Positions 1 to 9,222 are shown, counted from the stretch's first letter. The stretch: DNA of 43,401 nucleotides from Pseudomonas sp. (GCF_030684895.1 NZ_JAUXXP010000077.1:1-43401), one strand, 5' to 3'. Made by a program: numbers and translations. The notes: a model not told the origin generated them from the letters alone.

Positions 1-1343
1 AGCGAGAAGCGCACACCGAGGCGACCGAGGGCCAGCATGGTCTGCTGCACCTGATCACTGCGGCGCATCACGGCGGTTTCGGTCAGCTCGAACTCCAGCC
101 ATTGCGCATCCACCCCGCGCTCCTCGATCAGGCGGCTGAGGGTTGGCAGCAGCTGGCTGTCCTGGAACTGGCGGAACGACAGGTTGACCGCCATATGCAG
201 CGCCGGCAGGCCGCGCCCGCGCAACCACTGCATATCACGCAACGCGCGGCTGATCACCCAGTAGCCGAGCGGCACGATCAGCCCGCTTTCCTCTGCCAGC
301 GGTACAAATTCATTCGGCGCCAGCAGGCCATGCACGCTGTGGCGCCAGCGCACCAGTGCTTCCAGGCCGACGATGCGCCCGGTCTGCAGGCACAGGCGCG
401 GCTGGTAGTGCAGTTCCAGCTCGTCGCGGCGCAGGGCGCGGCGTAATTCGCTTTCCAGGTCGGCCTGGTTGCGCGCGCTGCGGTTGATCCGCTCGTCATA
501 GATATGAAAGGTGCAGCCCTGCTGGCTCTTGGCCTGTTGCATGGCGATATGCGCATGCCACATCAGCGGGTCGGCGCTGCCCTCGGCGCGGGAATGGGCC
601 AGGCCCAGGCTGCAACCGATCAGCAGGCTTTCACCGTCAATCCAGTAGGGCTCGCCGAGCGCTTCGGTAATCTGTGCGGCCAGGCGCTCAGCGCGTTGCG
701 GGTCGCGGCGGCTGTCGAGCAGCAAGGCAAACTCATCGCTGCCCAGGCGGGCCACTTGGTCACCGGCCTGCAACTGCGCCTTTATCCGTGCCACCACCTG
801 CAGAATCAGGCTGTCGCCACCCTGGTAGCCCAAGGCATCGTTGGCGTGACGGAAGTTGTCCAGATCGAGGTGGCCGAGGGTCAGGCCACGGCCTTCATAT
901 TCAGCCAGGCGCGCGGCCAGCAGGGTCTGAAAGCCCTGACGATTGGCGATGCCGGTGAGGGCGTCCTGTTCAGCCAGGCGGTGCAAGGTGTCGTTGAGGT
1001 TGCCGCGTTCGCGCGCATAGCGCAGGCAGCGGCGCAGCACCTCGGCGCTGAGCTGGTCGCGCACCAGCCAGTCGCACACGCCCTCGGGCTCGGCGTCGGG
1101 CTCGGCATCCAGCAGCAGGACAATCGGCAGGGAGCAGCGCCCGGAGGCAGGCAGGTATTTGGCGGTGGTCAGGAGCAGGGCGTTGCTGGGTTTATCGAAC
1201 AGCGCGCTGGCCGCCTCCCAGGACGGTGCGGTAATCAGCGCATAACCACTGCCGAGCGCACTCAGGCGCTCGCGCAGCAATTGCGCCCAGCCCGGCGTTT
1301 CCGCCAGCAAAAGCAACCGTAATGGTTCGACGAACGCGGACAA
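1..1343 (-). CDS. GGDEF/EAL c-di-GMP phosphodiesterase, 3' end beyond window
   Basis: About 447 codons are visible and the C-terminus lies outside the window. Residues 1 to about 115 look like a degenerate receiver-type domain with no clear phospho-acceptor pattern. A GGDEF domain follows, with the signature altered to GSDEF near residue 200 (RLGSDEF), so cyclase activity is doubtful. The EAL domain starts near residue 320 with an intact EAL motif (GLEALVRW) near residue 328, then VNLS and ELTE, which carry metal-binding residues, so phosphodiesterase activity is likely. The start chosen is TTG at 1343, preceded by GGGGGAAG at a suitable distance; no ATG fits the conserved N-terminus. In P. 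aeruginosa the gene next to rep is the EAL protein ProE (PA5295), a positional match from memory. It is transcribed away from rep. Confidence 0.85.
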   Translation of the reverse strand, partial: MSAFVEPLRLLLLAETPGWAQLLRERLSALGSGYALITAPSWEAASALFDKPSNALLLTTAKYLPASGRCSLPIVLLLDAEPDAEPEGVCDWLVRDQLSAEVLRRCLRYARERGNLNDTLHRLAEQDALTGIANRQGFQTLLAARLAEYEGRGLTLGHLDLDNFRHANDALGYQGGDSLILQVVARIKAQLQAGDQVARLGSDEFALLLDSRRDPQRAERLAAQITEALGEPYWIDGESLLIGCSLGLAHSRAEGSADPLMWHAHIAMQQAKSQQGCTFHIYDERINRSARNQADLESELRRALRRDELELHYQPRLCLQTGRIVGLEALVRWRHSVHGLLAPNEFVPLAEESGLIVPLGYWVISRALRDMQWLRGRGLPALHMAVNLSFRQFQDSQLLPTLSRLIEERGVDAQWLEFELTETAVMRRSDQVQQTMLALGRLGVRFS

Positions 1344-1609
1344 GCAACTTCCCCCACTGCACAAATAAAGAGCATTGAACCCGCTCGGATGCGTCGTAAT
1401 CGACGTCTAATCACGCACATCCTTGTGTCAGTGGCGCGCGCCCTGCGGCATGGCAAGGACCCGAAAGTGGCACCAGAGTACTGGATTAGGAAAATTAACC
1501 AAGCCTGGCGGTTTGCCATTATGTGCGCCATGACACACTTCCAGATGGTCACGGCAGAAAGCGCCAGGCCTGTTAAAATGCGCGCCCATTCCGCCTGACG
1601 ATTGACTCC
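1344..1609. other. intergenic region between the EAL gene and rep
   Basis: This 266-bp divergent gap must hold both promoters. TAAAAT at 1574-1579 could be a -10 for rep but has no convincing -35 upstream. I see no hairpin, repeat or small gene with a good ribosome binding site. Confidence 0.4.
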
Positions 1610-3619
1610 ATGTCCCGACTGAACCCCCGGCAGCAGGAAGCCGTGAACTATGTCGGCGGCCCACTTTTGGTGCTCGCCGGCGCAGGTTCCGGCAAGACCA
1701 GCGTGATCACCCGCAAGATCGCCCACCTGGTGCAGAACTGCGGCATCCAGGCCCGCCATATCGTTGCCATGACCTTTACCAACAAGGCCGCGCGCGAGAT
1801 GAAAGAACGTGTCGGCACCCTGCTCAAGGGCCCCGAAGCCCGCGGCCTGACAGTGTCGACCTTCCACAACCTGGGCATGAACATCATCCGCAAGGAATAC
1901 GCGGCGCTGGGCTACAAACCGGGCTTTTCGATCTTCGACGAGGGCGATATCAAGGCGCTGCTGTCGGACATCATGCAGAAGGAATATTCCGGCGATGACG
2001 GCGCCGACGAGATCAAGAACTACATCGGCAGCTGGAAAAACGATCTGATCCTACCCGAGCAGGCCCTTGCCGAGTCGCGCAACCCCAAGGAGCAGACCGC
2101 CGCCATCGTCTACCTGCACTACCAGCGCACGCTCAAGGCATATAACGCGGTGGACTTCGACGACCTGATTTTGATGCCGGTGAAGCTGTTTCAGGACAAT
2201 CCCGACATCCTGGAAAAGTGGCAGAACCGCATCCGCTACCTGCTGGTCGATGAATACCAGGACACCAACGCCAGCCAGTACTTGCTGGTGAAGCTGCTGG
2301 TAGGCATGCGCAACCAGTTCACCGTGGTCGGCGACGACGACCAGTCGATCTACGCCTGGCGCGGCGCACGCCCGGAAAACCTGATGCTGCTCAAGGACGA
2401 CTATCCGTCGTTGAAAGTGGTGATGCTCGAGCAGAATTACCGCTCCACCAGCCGCATCTTGAAATGCGCCAACATCCTGATCGCCAACAACCCGCATGCC
2501 TTCGAGAAACAGCTGTGGAGCGAGATGGGCATGGGCGACGAGATCCGCGTGATCCGCTGCAAGAACGAAGACGCCGAGTGCGAGCGCGTGGCCCTGGAAA
2601 TCCTTACCGAGCACCTGCGCACCCAGCGCCCCTACAGCGATTACGCCATCCTCTATCGCGGCAACTACCAGGCCAAGCTGATGGAGCTGAAACTGCAGCA
2701 CCATCAGATTCCCTATCGCCTCAGCGGCGGCACCAGCTTCTTCGCCCGCCAGGAGGTGAAGGATTTGATGAGCTACTTCCGCCTGCTGGTCAACCCGGAC
2801 GACGACAATGCCTTCCTGCGGGTGATCAATGTGCCGCGCCGCGAGATCGGCTCGACCACTCTGGAAAAGCTCGGCAACTACGCCACCGCACGCAAGATCA
2901 GCATGTACGCCGCCGCCGGCGAAATCGGCCTCGGCGAACAGCTGGACGCGCGCTACACCGAACGCCTGGCGCGCTTTACCAAATGGATGGACCGGGTGCG
3001 CCAGGAATGTGCGCAGAACGATCCGATTGCGGCGATCCGCAGCATGGTCATGGACATCGACTACGAGAACTGGCTGCGACAGAACGCTTCCAACGACAAG
3101 GTGGCCGACGCGCGCATGGGCAACGTCTGGTTTCTCGTCGAGGCACTGAAGAACACCCTGGAGCGCGACGAAGACGGTGAGATGACCATCGAGGACGCCA
3201 TCGGCAAACTGGTATTGCGCGACATGCTCGAACGCCAGCAGGAAGAAGAGGAAGGCGCCGAAGGCGTGCAGATGATGACCCTGCACGCGTCCAAGGGACT
3301 GGAGTATCCGTCGGTGTATATCCTCGGCGTGGAGGAAGAAATTCTCCCGCACCGCTCCAGCATCGAGGCCGATACGGTTGAAGAAGAACGCCGTCTGGCC
3401 TATGTCGGCATCACCCGCGCCAAGCGCAACCTGACCATGACCTTTGCCGCCAAGCGCAAGCAGTACGGCGAAATCATCGACTGCTCGCCGAGCCGTTTCC
3501 TCGATGAACTGCCGCCCGAGGATCTAGTCTGGGAAGGTCTGGACGACGCACCGCCCGAGGTCAAGGCTGCTACCGGCAACTCGGCACTGGCCAATATGCG
3601 CGCCATGCTGAAGAAATAG
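1610..3619 (+). CDS. rep: ATP-dependent DNA helicase Rep
   Basis: A 669-residue superfamily 1A 3'-5' helicase, close in length to E. coli Rep (673). It clears proteins ahead of the replisome and helps restart forks. Visible motifs in order: Q motif near the N-terminus (LNPRQQEAV), Walker A GAGSGKT at residues 24-30, motif Ia TFTNKAAREM, Walker B with DEYQDTN near residue 213, motif III QSIYAWRGA, motif IV LEQNYRS, motif V VQMMTLHASKGLEYPSV and motif VI YVGITRAKR. The ATG at 1610 gives the conserved MSRLNPRQQ start. It is transcribed alone. Its TAG stop abuts a hairpin that belongs to a truncated repeat copy. Confidence 0.97.
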   Translation: MSRLNPRQQEAVNYVGGPLLVLAGAGSGKTSVITRKIAHLVQNCGIQARHIVAMTFTNKAAREMKERVGTLLKGPEARGLTVSTFHNLGMNIIRKEYAALGYKPGFSIFDEGDIKALLSDIMQKEYSGDDGADEIKNYIGSWKNDLILPEQALAESRNPKEQTAAIVYLHYQRTLKAYNAVDFDDLILMPVKLFQDNPDILEKWQNRIRYLLVDEYQDTNASQYLLVKLLVGMRNQFTVVGDDDQSIYAWRGARPENLMLLKDDYPSLKVVMLEQNYRSTSRILKCANILIANNPHAFEKQLWSEMGMGDEIRVIRCKNEDAECERVALEILTEHLRTQRPYSDYAILYRGNYQAKLMELKLQHHQIPYRLSGGTSFFARQEVKDLMSYFRLLVNPDDDNAFLRVINVPRREIGSTTLEKLGNYATARKISMYAAAGEIGLGEQLDARYTERLARFTKWMDRVRQECAQNDPIAAIRSMVMDIDYENWLRQNASNDKVADARMGNVWFLVEALKNTLERDEDGEMTIEDAIGKLVLRDMLERQQEEEEGAEGVQMMTLHASKGLEYPSVYILGVEEEILPHRSSIEADTVEEERRLAYVGITRAKRNLTMTFAAKRKQYGEIIDCSPSRFLDELPPEDLVWEGLDDAPPEVKAATGNSALANMRAMLKK

Positions 3620-3658
3620 CCGCGTAGCGGCGCGCCCGTAGTGTGGCCTCCAGGGATA
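3619..3658 (-). repeat. truncated copy (copy 4) of the 67-bp terminator-associated repeat
   Basis: Read on the minus strand this begins ATCCCTGGAGGCCACACTAC and continues to a GCCGC-TAC-GCGGC hairpin (plus 3619-3631). It aligns with the first two thirds of the full copies at 6824, 17658 and 28571 but stops where rep begins, so the AT-flanked second hairpin is missing. The stem differs from the other copies yet still pairs fully. Confidence 0.65.
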
Positions 3659-3673
3659 ATTGATCAATCACGA

Positions 3674-3772
3674 TGTAGGTTGGGTTGAGGAACGAAGCCC
3701 AACAAGGCGAGTGACATGCCATGCGGCCGCCAATGTTGGGCTTCGCCGCTGCGCGTCTCAACCCAACCTACA
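3674..3772. repeat. 99-bp intergenic palindrome with two nested arms
   Basis: The outer arms are 16-bp perfect inverted repeats, TGTAGGTTGGGTTGAG at 3674-3689 and its complement at 3757-3772. Inner 12-bp arms (CGAAGCCCAACA at 3693-3704, complement at 3734-3745) pair as well. It resembles the GTAGG(T/A)TGGGT palindromes that are scattered through proteobacterial intergenic DNA. It carries no coding sequence. Confidence 0.85.
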
Positions 3773-3782
3773 GCGCAGACCG

Positions 3783-3833
3783 TAGGATGGGTGATAACCC
3801 ATCAACCGCAGCGATGGGTTATCACCCATCCTA
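3783..3833. repeat. 51-bp palindrome with 21-bp perfect arms
   Basis: Arms at 3783-3803 and 3813-3833 are exact reverse complements around a 9-nt loop. They start TAGGATGGGT, like the neighbouring element at 3674. The element ends 31 bp before the xpt start, so it lies in or next to the xpt leader. Without a T-run it is not a classic intrinsic terminator. Confidence 0.85.
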
Positions 3834-3846
3834 GGCAAAACACTAG

Positions 3847-4437
<591 letters not shown>

Positions 4438-4448
4438 GCATCGTTAAC

Positions 4449-4479
4449 CGCGAGAAGTTGCCCGTCGCAGCTTCTCGCG
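4449..4479 (+). other. stem-loop downstream of xpt
   Basis: CGCGAGAAG (4449-4457) pairs with CTTCTCGCG (4471-4479) around a 13-nt loop, right after the xpt stop and before the intrinsic terminator. It may protect the transcript's 3' end. Confidence 0.5.
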
Positions 4480-4484
4480 CGCAC

Positions 4485-4514
4485 AAAAAAGCCGCCTAAA
4501 CAGGCGGCTTTTTT
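4485..4514 (+). terminator. bidirectional intrinsic terminator between xpt and cycB
   Basis: Six A residues, then GCCGCCT, loop AAAC, AGGCGGC and six T residues. The symmetry makes it a terminator on both strands, serving convergent xpt (plus) and cycB (minus). Confidence 0.93.
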
Positions 4515-4532
4515 ACAGCAGCGTCAGGCGTA

Positions 4533-4955
4533 TTACAGGCCGGACATCTTCTGGATCGCTTCACGCAACTCGTCATCCGAGCAATCAGCGCAGGTGCCTT
4601 TCGGCGGCATGGCGTTGATACCGGAAATCGCCTTGGCCAGGATGCCATCAAGGCCGCCCTGGTGGTCTGCGCGCTCCTTCCAGGCTGCCGTGTCGCCAAT
4701 TTTCGGCGCACCCAGGATGCCAGGGGTGTGGCAGGCACCGCAGTGCTTGGCGATGATGTCATCGGCAGTACGCGCACCGCCGCCAGCACTGACGGCGACA
4801 GCACCTACACCCTTGCATTCTTCACCCATCACACAGACTTGGCCGACCGGCTTCAGTCGCTCGGCAATGGCATCGTCGGTCGTGGCCTGAGCAGTCACTG
4901 CCCACAGGGCCAATACGGTAGCCGGTGCTACCAGGAGCTTTTTAATCAGGTTCAC
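4533..4955 (-). CDS. cycB: cytochrome c5
   Basis: A 140-residue exported monohaem cytochrome c. Residues 1-24 are a signal peptide ending at AQA. The haem site is CGACH (Cys72, Cys75, His76), and the likely axial Met is Met116 in NAMPPKG. Cys122 and Cys125 (TCADC) form the pair typical of c5 cytochromes. The start is GTG at 4955 with GAGGG seven nucleotides upstream. A periplasmic electron-carrier role follows from the family. In P. aeruginosa cycB also lies between xpt and pauR. Expression probably starts from its own promoter (TATACT near 5013-5018, minus). Confidence 0.93.
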   Translation of the reverse strand: MNLIKKLLVAPATVLALWAVTAQATTDDAIAERLKPVGQVCVMGEECKGVGAVAVSAGGGARTADDIIAKHCGACHTPGILGAPKIGDTAAWKERADHQGGLDGILAKAISGINAMPPKGTCADCSDDELREAIQKMSGL

Positions 4956-5012
4956 GGTACACCCTCTTCGTGGCTAGTCACGCTCGCGGCCACGGTTTCG
5001 CGAGCGGGCGAC

Positions 5013-5018
5013 AGTATA
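5013..5018 (-). promoter_or_regulatory. candidate -10 for cycB
   Basis: TATACT on the minus strand, about 58 bp upstream of the cycB GTG. The -35 region at 17-18 bp spacing is poor, so only the -10 is proposed. Confidence 0.35.
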
Positions 5019-5065
5019 ACGGCAAGCCGCTGCCGCTGAAACAACCCATATTGTCGCAGGGTTAT

Positions 5066-5614
5066 TTAGAAATTGGCTGGCGTAGTCGCGCTGATCAGCC
5101 GTGCGGGCTGCTCGAACGGATTACGGAAACGGTGCGGTTTGCTGCTCTCAAAGTAGTAGCTGTCGCCCGGCTCGAGGATAAATACCTCATCACCGACGGT
5201 GAGCTCCAACTTGCCCTCAACCAGCATGCCGGCCTCTTCACCTTCATGGGCGTACATTTCGTCGCCGGTGTCGGTGCCGCTCGGGTAGGTTTCATCAAGG
5301 AAGGAGATGGCCCGGCTCGGATGCGCCTTGCCCACCAGCTTCATGGTGATGGCCCCACTGCAGATGTCGGTGAGTTCTGCGGCCTTATAGACCACCTGAG
5401 CCTGGCTATCCTGCTCCACATCCAGGGAGAAGAACTCCACCAGCGACATGGGGATACCCGCCAACACCTTTTTCAACGAACTGATCGAAGGGCTTACGCT
5501 GTTCTTCTCGATCATCGAAATGGTGCTGTTGGTGACGCCCGCCCGCTTGGCGAGTTCACGCTGGGAAAGGCCTTTGAGTTTGCGAATGGATTGCAGGCGT
5601 ACACCGACGTCCAA
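5066..5614 (-). CDS. pauR: HTH-cupin transcriptional regulator, PauR-like
   Basis: 182 residues. An XRE-type helix-turn-helix lies at residues 5-60 (LSQRELAKRAGVTNSTISMI), and a cupin domain fills about residues 110-178 (EGEEAGMLVEGKLELTVG, PGDSYYFESSKPHRFRNP). This is the architecture of PuuR/PauR regulators, which repress polyamine catabolic genes and are released by polyamines. Its place next to dadX, and the kauB and amine oxidoreductase genes about 4-10 kb away, fit PauR. The start is TTG at 5614, preceded by AAGGGGG; there is no ATG in frame nearby. The symbol rests on synteny plus architecture. Confidence 0.82.
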   Translation of the reverse strand: MDVGVRLQSIRKLKGLSQRELAKRAGVTNSTISMIEKNSVSPSISSLKKVLAGIPMSLVEFFSLDVEQDSQAQVVYKAAELTDICSGAITMKLVGKAHPSRAISFLDETYPSGTDTGDEMYAHEGEEAGMLVEGKLELTVGDEVFILEPGDSYYFESSKPHRFRNPFEQPARLISATTPANF

Positions 5615-5716
5615 TGCTGGAGTCCCCCTTGGGAGTGATACGGAAAAGTCGCCGTATCATGGCATAGCGTTCGGAATTTACAACACTCGCGTTCAAACTC
5701 GTCTACAGCGTGGCTG

Positions 5717-6790
5717 TTAGTGCCCGAGGTAGAGCAGCGGCGCCCTGCGCAGGTTACAGAAAAGCTGATAGGGAATGCTGCCAGCCTGGGCGGCCACATC
5801 GCTGGCCAGCACCTGTTTGCCCCAGAGTTCGACCCGGCTACCCAGGCCCGCTTGCGGCAGATCGGTCAAATCGACGGTGAGCATGTCCATCGACACGCGG
5901 CCGATCAAACGGGTCAGCTGACCATCCACCGCCACTGGCGTACCGCTCGGCGCGTGACGCGGGTAACCATCGGCATAGCCCATGGCGACCACGCCGACGC
6001 GGGTCGGCCGCTCGCTGACAAAGCGCGCGCCATAGCCCACCGGCTCGCCGACCGGCAGTTCGCGCACGCTGATGATCTTCGATTCCAGGGTCATCACCGG
6101 CTGCAGCCGCGCCGCCACGGCCTGCGCCTGCTCGAAGGGGGTGGCGCCGTAAAGCATGATGCCGGGGCGCACCCAGTCACTCGGGACGTTTGGCCAACCG
6201 AGCACGGCTGGCGAATTGCGCAGGCTGACCTCAGCGACAATGCCCTGACGCGCCTGCTGAAATACCGCCAACTGCTCCTCGCTGCGCGGGCAGTCCAGCT
6301 CGTCGGCGCGGGCAAAGTGGCTCATCAGCACAACCTTCGCCACTTTGCCGCTGGCCAGCAGGCGCTGATAGGCCGCCTGGTAGTCGGCCGGGTGCAGGCC
6401 GACGCGGTGCATGCCGCTGTCCATCTTCAGCCAGACCGTCAGCGGGCCACGTACAGCGCTACGCTCAATCGCCTCCAACTGCCACAGCGAATGCACCACG
6501 CACCACAGCTCGTGCTGCTCGATCAGTGGCAGTTCATCGGCCTCGAAAAAACCTTCCAGCAACAGGATCGGCCCACGAATACCGGCCTCGCGCAACTGCA
6601 GCGCTTCCTCGATACAGGCCACGGCAAAACCATCGGCATGTTCCTGTAACGCCTGTGCACAACGCACCGCGCCATGGCCGTAGGCATCCGCCTTAATCAC
6701 CGCCAGGGCGCGCGCGCCGCTGACTTCACGGGCCAGTTGGTAGTTGTGACGCAAGGCGTTGAGGTCGATCAGGGCACGGGCAGGACGCAT
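5717..6790 (-). CDS. dadX: catabolic alanine racemase
   Basis: A 357-residue PLP enzyme of fold type III. The PLP lysine lies in [11 protein letters not shown] (Lys33) and the catalytic tyrosine in GYGARF near residue 253. It interconverts L- and D-alanine so that DadA can oxidise the D-isomer. Length and clustering with dadA point to DadX rather than the biosynthetic Alr. The start ATG at 6790 gives [17 protein letters not shown]. Between ridA and dadX lie an intrinsic terminator and a repeat copy, so dadX is either attenuated relative to dadA or has its own promoter. Confidence 0.93.
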   Translation of the reverse strand: MRPARALIDLNALRHNYQLAREVSGARALAVIKADAYGHGAVRCAQALQEHADGFAVACIEEALQLREAGIRGPILLLEGFFEADELPLIEQHELWCVVHSLWQLEAIERSAVRGPLTVWLKMDSGMHRVGLHPADYQAAYQRLLASGKVAKVVLMSHFARADELDCPRSEEQLAVFQQARQGIVAEVSLRNSPAVLGWPNVPSDWVRPGIMLYGATPFEQAQAVAARLQPVMTLESKIISVRELPVGEPVGYGARFVSERPTRVGVVAMGYADGYPRHAPSGTPVAVDGQLTRLIGRVSMDMLTVDLTDLPQAGLGSRVELWGKQVLASDVAAQAGSIPYQLFCNLRRAPLLYLGH

Positions 6791-6823
6791 GATGTTCTCG
6801 GCTATCAGCAGTTTTCAGGTTAT

Positions 6824-6890
6824 AAAAAATTGTCGGGAGCTATTTTTAACGTTGCGTAGCAACGGCCCGAAGGGTGGCCGCCAGGGATGG
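6824..6890 (-). repeat. 67-bp terminator-associated repeat, copy 1
   Basis: Read on the minus strand it starts CCATCCCTGGCGGCCACC and ends AATTTTTT. Hairpin A is a perfect CGTTGC-TAC-GCAACG stem. Hairpin B (AAAAATAGC-TCCCG-ACAATTTTT) is partly degenerate. It starts 8 nt after the terminator downstream of ridA and ends 33 bp before dadX. It aligns without gaps with copies at 17658 and 28571. Confidence 0.9.
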
Positions 6891-6898
6891 CAGGCTAT

Positions 6899-6924
6899 AA
6901 AAAAGCCCGGTGTGATGGCCGGGC
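6899..6924 (-). terminator. intrinsic terminator after ridA-like gene
   Basis: On the minus strand GCCCGG, an 8-nt loop, CCGGGC and then six T residues. It lies 30 bp after the stop of the ridA-like gene, inside the dadA-ridA-dadX cluster. Confidence 0.88.
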
Positions 6925-6954
6925 AAACACTTATCGCAAACGGGACGAGGCGCG

Positions 6955-7305
6955 TTACAACGCAGCCACGATCATCATTTCTACCAGCACCTCGGGCTTG
7001 TACATCTTCGCCTCGACGCATGCCCGCGCAGGTGCTGCGCCGGGTGCGACCCAGGCATCCCAGACCTGATTGAGACCGGCGTAATCGCGGTCCATGTCCT
7101 TCAGGTAGATGGTCACGGAGAGGATCTTCGACTTGTCGCTGCCGGCCTCGGCCAGCATGCGGTCGGTGTTGGCCAGGGTTTCGCGAGTTTGCTGCACGAT
7201 GTCGCCGCTGTAGTCGTCCGCCAGCTGCCCGGCCAGGTAGACCGTGGCGTTATGGATAACGATTTCGCTGTAACGACTTTCAGTGTGCAGGCGCTGTACT
7301 GACAT
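6955..7305 (-). CDS. RidA/YjgF family protein of the dad cluster
   Basis: A 116-residue Rid-family protein. RidA members hydrolyse reactive enamines and imines released by PLP enzymes and amine oxidases. The family's arginine and acidic positions are visible near the C-terminus ([23 protein letters not shown]). Its start overlaps the dadA stop by 26 bp, so the two are translationally coupled. A role in clearing 2-iminopropanoate made by DadA is an inference from this overlap. The P. aeruginosa equivalent also sits between dadA and dadX. It is distinct from the RidA at 34157. Confidence 0.9.
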   Translation of the reverse strand: MSVQRLHTESRYSEIVIHNATVYLAGQLADDYSGDIVQQTRETLANTDRMLAEAGSDKSKILSVTIYLKDMDRDYAGLNQVWDAWVAPGAAPARACVEAKMYKPEVLVEMMIVAAL

Positions 7306-8578
7306 GCTTATGACTCTCCTGGGAACGGCTGTAACGGGAAATATCCAGACCTTCGGCGCTGATCTGTGGGCGCTTTTTCGCCATCAGATCGGCAAGCAGG
7401 CGACCGGAGCCGCAGGCCATGGTCCAGCCCAGTGTGCCGTGACCGGTGTTGAGGAACAAATTGCGCAAGCCGGTGGCACCGACAATCGGCGTGCCGTCCG
7501 GAGTGGCCGGGCGCAGGCCGGTCCAGAATTCGGCCTGACTCAGATCGCCGCCTTGCGGGTAGAGATCGGCGGTAATCATTTCCAGGGTGGCGCGGCGACG
7601 CGGGTTGAGACTCAGGTCGAAGCCGGCGATTTCCGCCATGCCACCGACACGGATACGGTTGTCGAAACGGGTGATCGCCACCTTGTAGGTTTCATCGAGG
7701 ATGGTCGAGGTCGGCGCCATCGCCACGTTGGTGATGGGCACGGTCAGCGAGTAACCCTTGAGCGGGTACACCGGCGTCCTGATGCCCAGTGGCTTGAGCA
7801 GTTGCGGGCTGAAGCTGCCGAGGGCCAGCACATAGCGGTCGGCGGTTTCCAGCTTGCCGTCGATCCACACGCCATTGACCCGATCGCCTACGGCGTCGAT
7901 ACGCTGAATGTCCTGGCCGAAGCGGAATTCCACCCCCAGCGCCTTGGCCATCTCGGCCAGCTTGGTGGTGAACAGCTGGCAATCGCCGGTCTGGTCATTG
8001 GGCAGACGCAGCGCGCCCGCCAGCTTGTCGGTGACCGCAGCCAAGGCCGGCTCAACACGGGCAATGCCAGCGCGATCAAGCACTTCATAAGGCACACCGG
8101 ATTGCTGCAGCACGGCGATGTCTTTCGCTGCGTTGTCCAGCTGCGCCTGGGTGCGGAACAGCTGGGTGGTGCCCAGGCTGCGGCCTTCATAAGCGATGCC
8201 GGTTTCCGCACGCAGCTCGTCGAGGCAGTCACGGCTGTACTCGGACAAACGCACCATGCGCTCCTTGTTCACCGCGTAACGGCTGGCGGTGCAGTTGCGC
8301 AGCATCTGCGCCATCCACAGGTATTGGTCGATATCGGCGGTGGCCTTGATCGCCAGCGGTGCGTGTTTTTGCAGCAGCCACTTGATGGCTTTCAGCGGCA
8401 CGCCCGGGGCAGCCCATGGCGAGGCGTAGCCAGGGGACACCTGGCCAGCGTTGGCGAAGCTGGTTTCCATGGCCGGGGCGCTCTGCCGGTCGACCACCAC
8501 CACTTCAAAGCCCTGACGTGCCAGGTAATACGCACTGGCTGTACCAATCACACCGCTACCGAGAACTAAAACCCGCAT
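7280..8578 (-). CDS. dadA: D-amino acid dehydrogenase, small subunit
   Basis: A 432-residue FAD-dependent dehydrogenase that oxidises D-alanine and other D-amino acids to 2-oxo acids and ammonia, passing electrons to the respiratory chain. The dinucleotide-binding motif is GSGVIG at residues 7-12, followed by the DadA hallmark [16 protein letters not shown] near residue 44. The C-terminal FAD contact is [17 protein letters not shown]. The start ATG at 8578 has a GAGGAGAG ribosome binding site. It is the first gene of dadA-ridA-dadX and is divergent from lrp, its likely activator. Confidence 0.95.
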   Translation of the reverse strand: MRVLVLGSGVIGTASAYYLARQGFEVVVVDRQSAPAMETSFANAGQVSPGYASPWAAPGVPLKAIKWLLQKHAPLAIKATADIDQYLWMAQMLRNCTASRYAVNKERMVRLSEYSRDCLDELRAETGIAYEGRSLGTTQLFRTQAQLDNAAKDIAVLQQSGVPYEVLDRAGIARVEPALAAVTDKLAGALRLPNDQTGDCQLFTTKLAEMAKALGVEFRFGQDIQRIDAVGDRVNGVWIDGKLETADRYVLALGSFSPQLLKPLGIRTPVYPLKGYSLTVPITNVAMAPTSTILDETYKVAITRFDNRIRVGGMAEIAGFDLSLNPRRRATLEMITADLYPQGGDLSQAEFWTGLRPATPDGTPIVGATGLRNLFLNTGHGTLGWTMACGSGRLLADLMAKKRPQISAEGLDISRYSRSQESHKHVSTAPAH

Positions 8579-8637
8579 GCCGCTCTCCTCGCCGCGACAA
8601 TGCGCGACGGATAATTCCTGAGATCACAATTGAGCGC

Positions 8638-8643
8638 AGTATA
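8638..8643 (-). promoter_or_regulatory. candidate -10 of dadA
   Basis: TATACT on the minus strand, 60 bp upstream of the dadA start. No -35 match lies at 16-18 bp, as expected for an activator-dependent promoter. The AT-rich stretch at about 8665-8690, with the palindrome ATAGCTAT, is a reasonable place for Lrp binding between dadA and lrp. Confidence 0.35.
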
Positions 8644-8733
8644 GAAAGAGACCAGCAGTGCTTTTCACTATATAAATAGCTATATTTGGCGACAATTCTT
8701 GGCAAAATCGCCTTCTACAGAGGGGTATCCACC

Positions 8734-9222
8734 GTGCGCACCCAACATCAGAGCCGCCGCGAACTGGACAAGATCGACCGCAACATCCTGCGCATCCTGC
8801 AGGACGATGGGCGCATCAGCTTTACCGAGCTGGGCGAACGGGTCGGCCTCTCCACCACGCCCTGCACCGAGCGCGTACGCCGCTTGGAGCGCGAAGGGAT
8901 CATCATGGGCTACCACGCCCGGCTCAACCCGCAGCAGCTCAAGGCCAGCCTGCTGGTGTTTGTCGAGATCAGCCTGGACTACAAGTCCGGCGATACCTTC
9001 GAGGAGTTCCGCCGCGCCGTACTGAAACTGCCGCACGTGCTCGAATGCCACCTGGTGTCCGGCGACTTCGACTACCTGGTAAAGGCGCGGATCAACGAGA
9101 TGGCCAGCTACCGCAAGCTGCTCGGCGACATCCTGCTCAAGCTGCCGCATGTGCGCGAGTCGAAGAGCTATATCGTCATGGAAGAAGTGAAAGAGAGCCT
9201 GAGCCTGCCGATTGCCGAGTAG
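8734..9222 (+). CDS. lrp: leucine-responsive/AsnC-type regulator
   Basis: 162 residues. The N-terminal winged helix-turn-helix (residues 9-65; FTELGERVGLSTTPCTERVRRL) is followed by the RAM effector domain (GYHARLNPQQL through SKSYIVMEEVKES). The start is GTG at 8734 with AGAGGGG upstream; this gives MRTQHQSRRELDKIDRNIL, matching the family, so the longer frame from 8686 is not used. It is divergent from dadA. In Pseudomonas this Lrp activates dadA in response to alanine; that is family knowledge applied here. Confidence 0.93.
   Translation: MRTQHQSRRELDKIDRNILRILQDDGRISFTELGERVGLSTTPCTERVRRLEREGIIMGYHARLNPQQLKASLLVFVEISLDYKSGDTFEEFRRAVLKLPHVLECHLVSGDFDYLVKARINEMASYRKLLGDILLKLPHVRESKSYIVMEEVKESLSLPIAE

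Noticed and set aside
3674..3833. CRISPR-like repeats before xpt
   Set aside because: The arms are inverted, not direct, and there is no regular repeat-spacer series. No CRISPR array or cas gene is in the window.
7283..8569. A 428-codon open frame opposite dadA
   Set aside because: It mirrors nearly the whole of dadA and has low-complexity His/Gln/Gly composition. Similar frames opposite rep, argB and spoT were rejected for the same reason.
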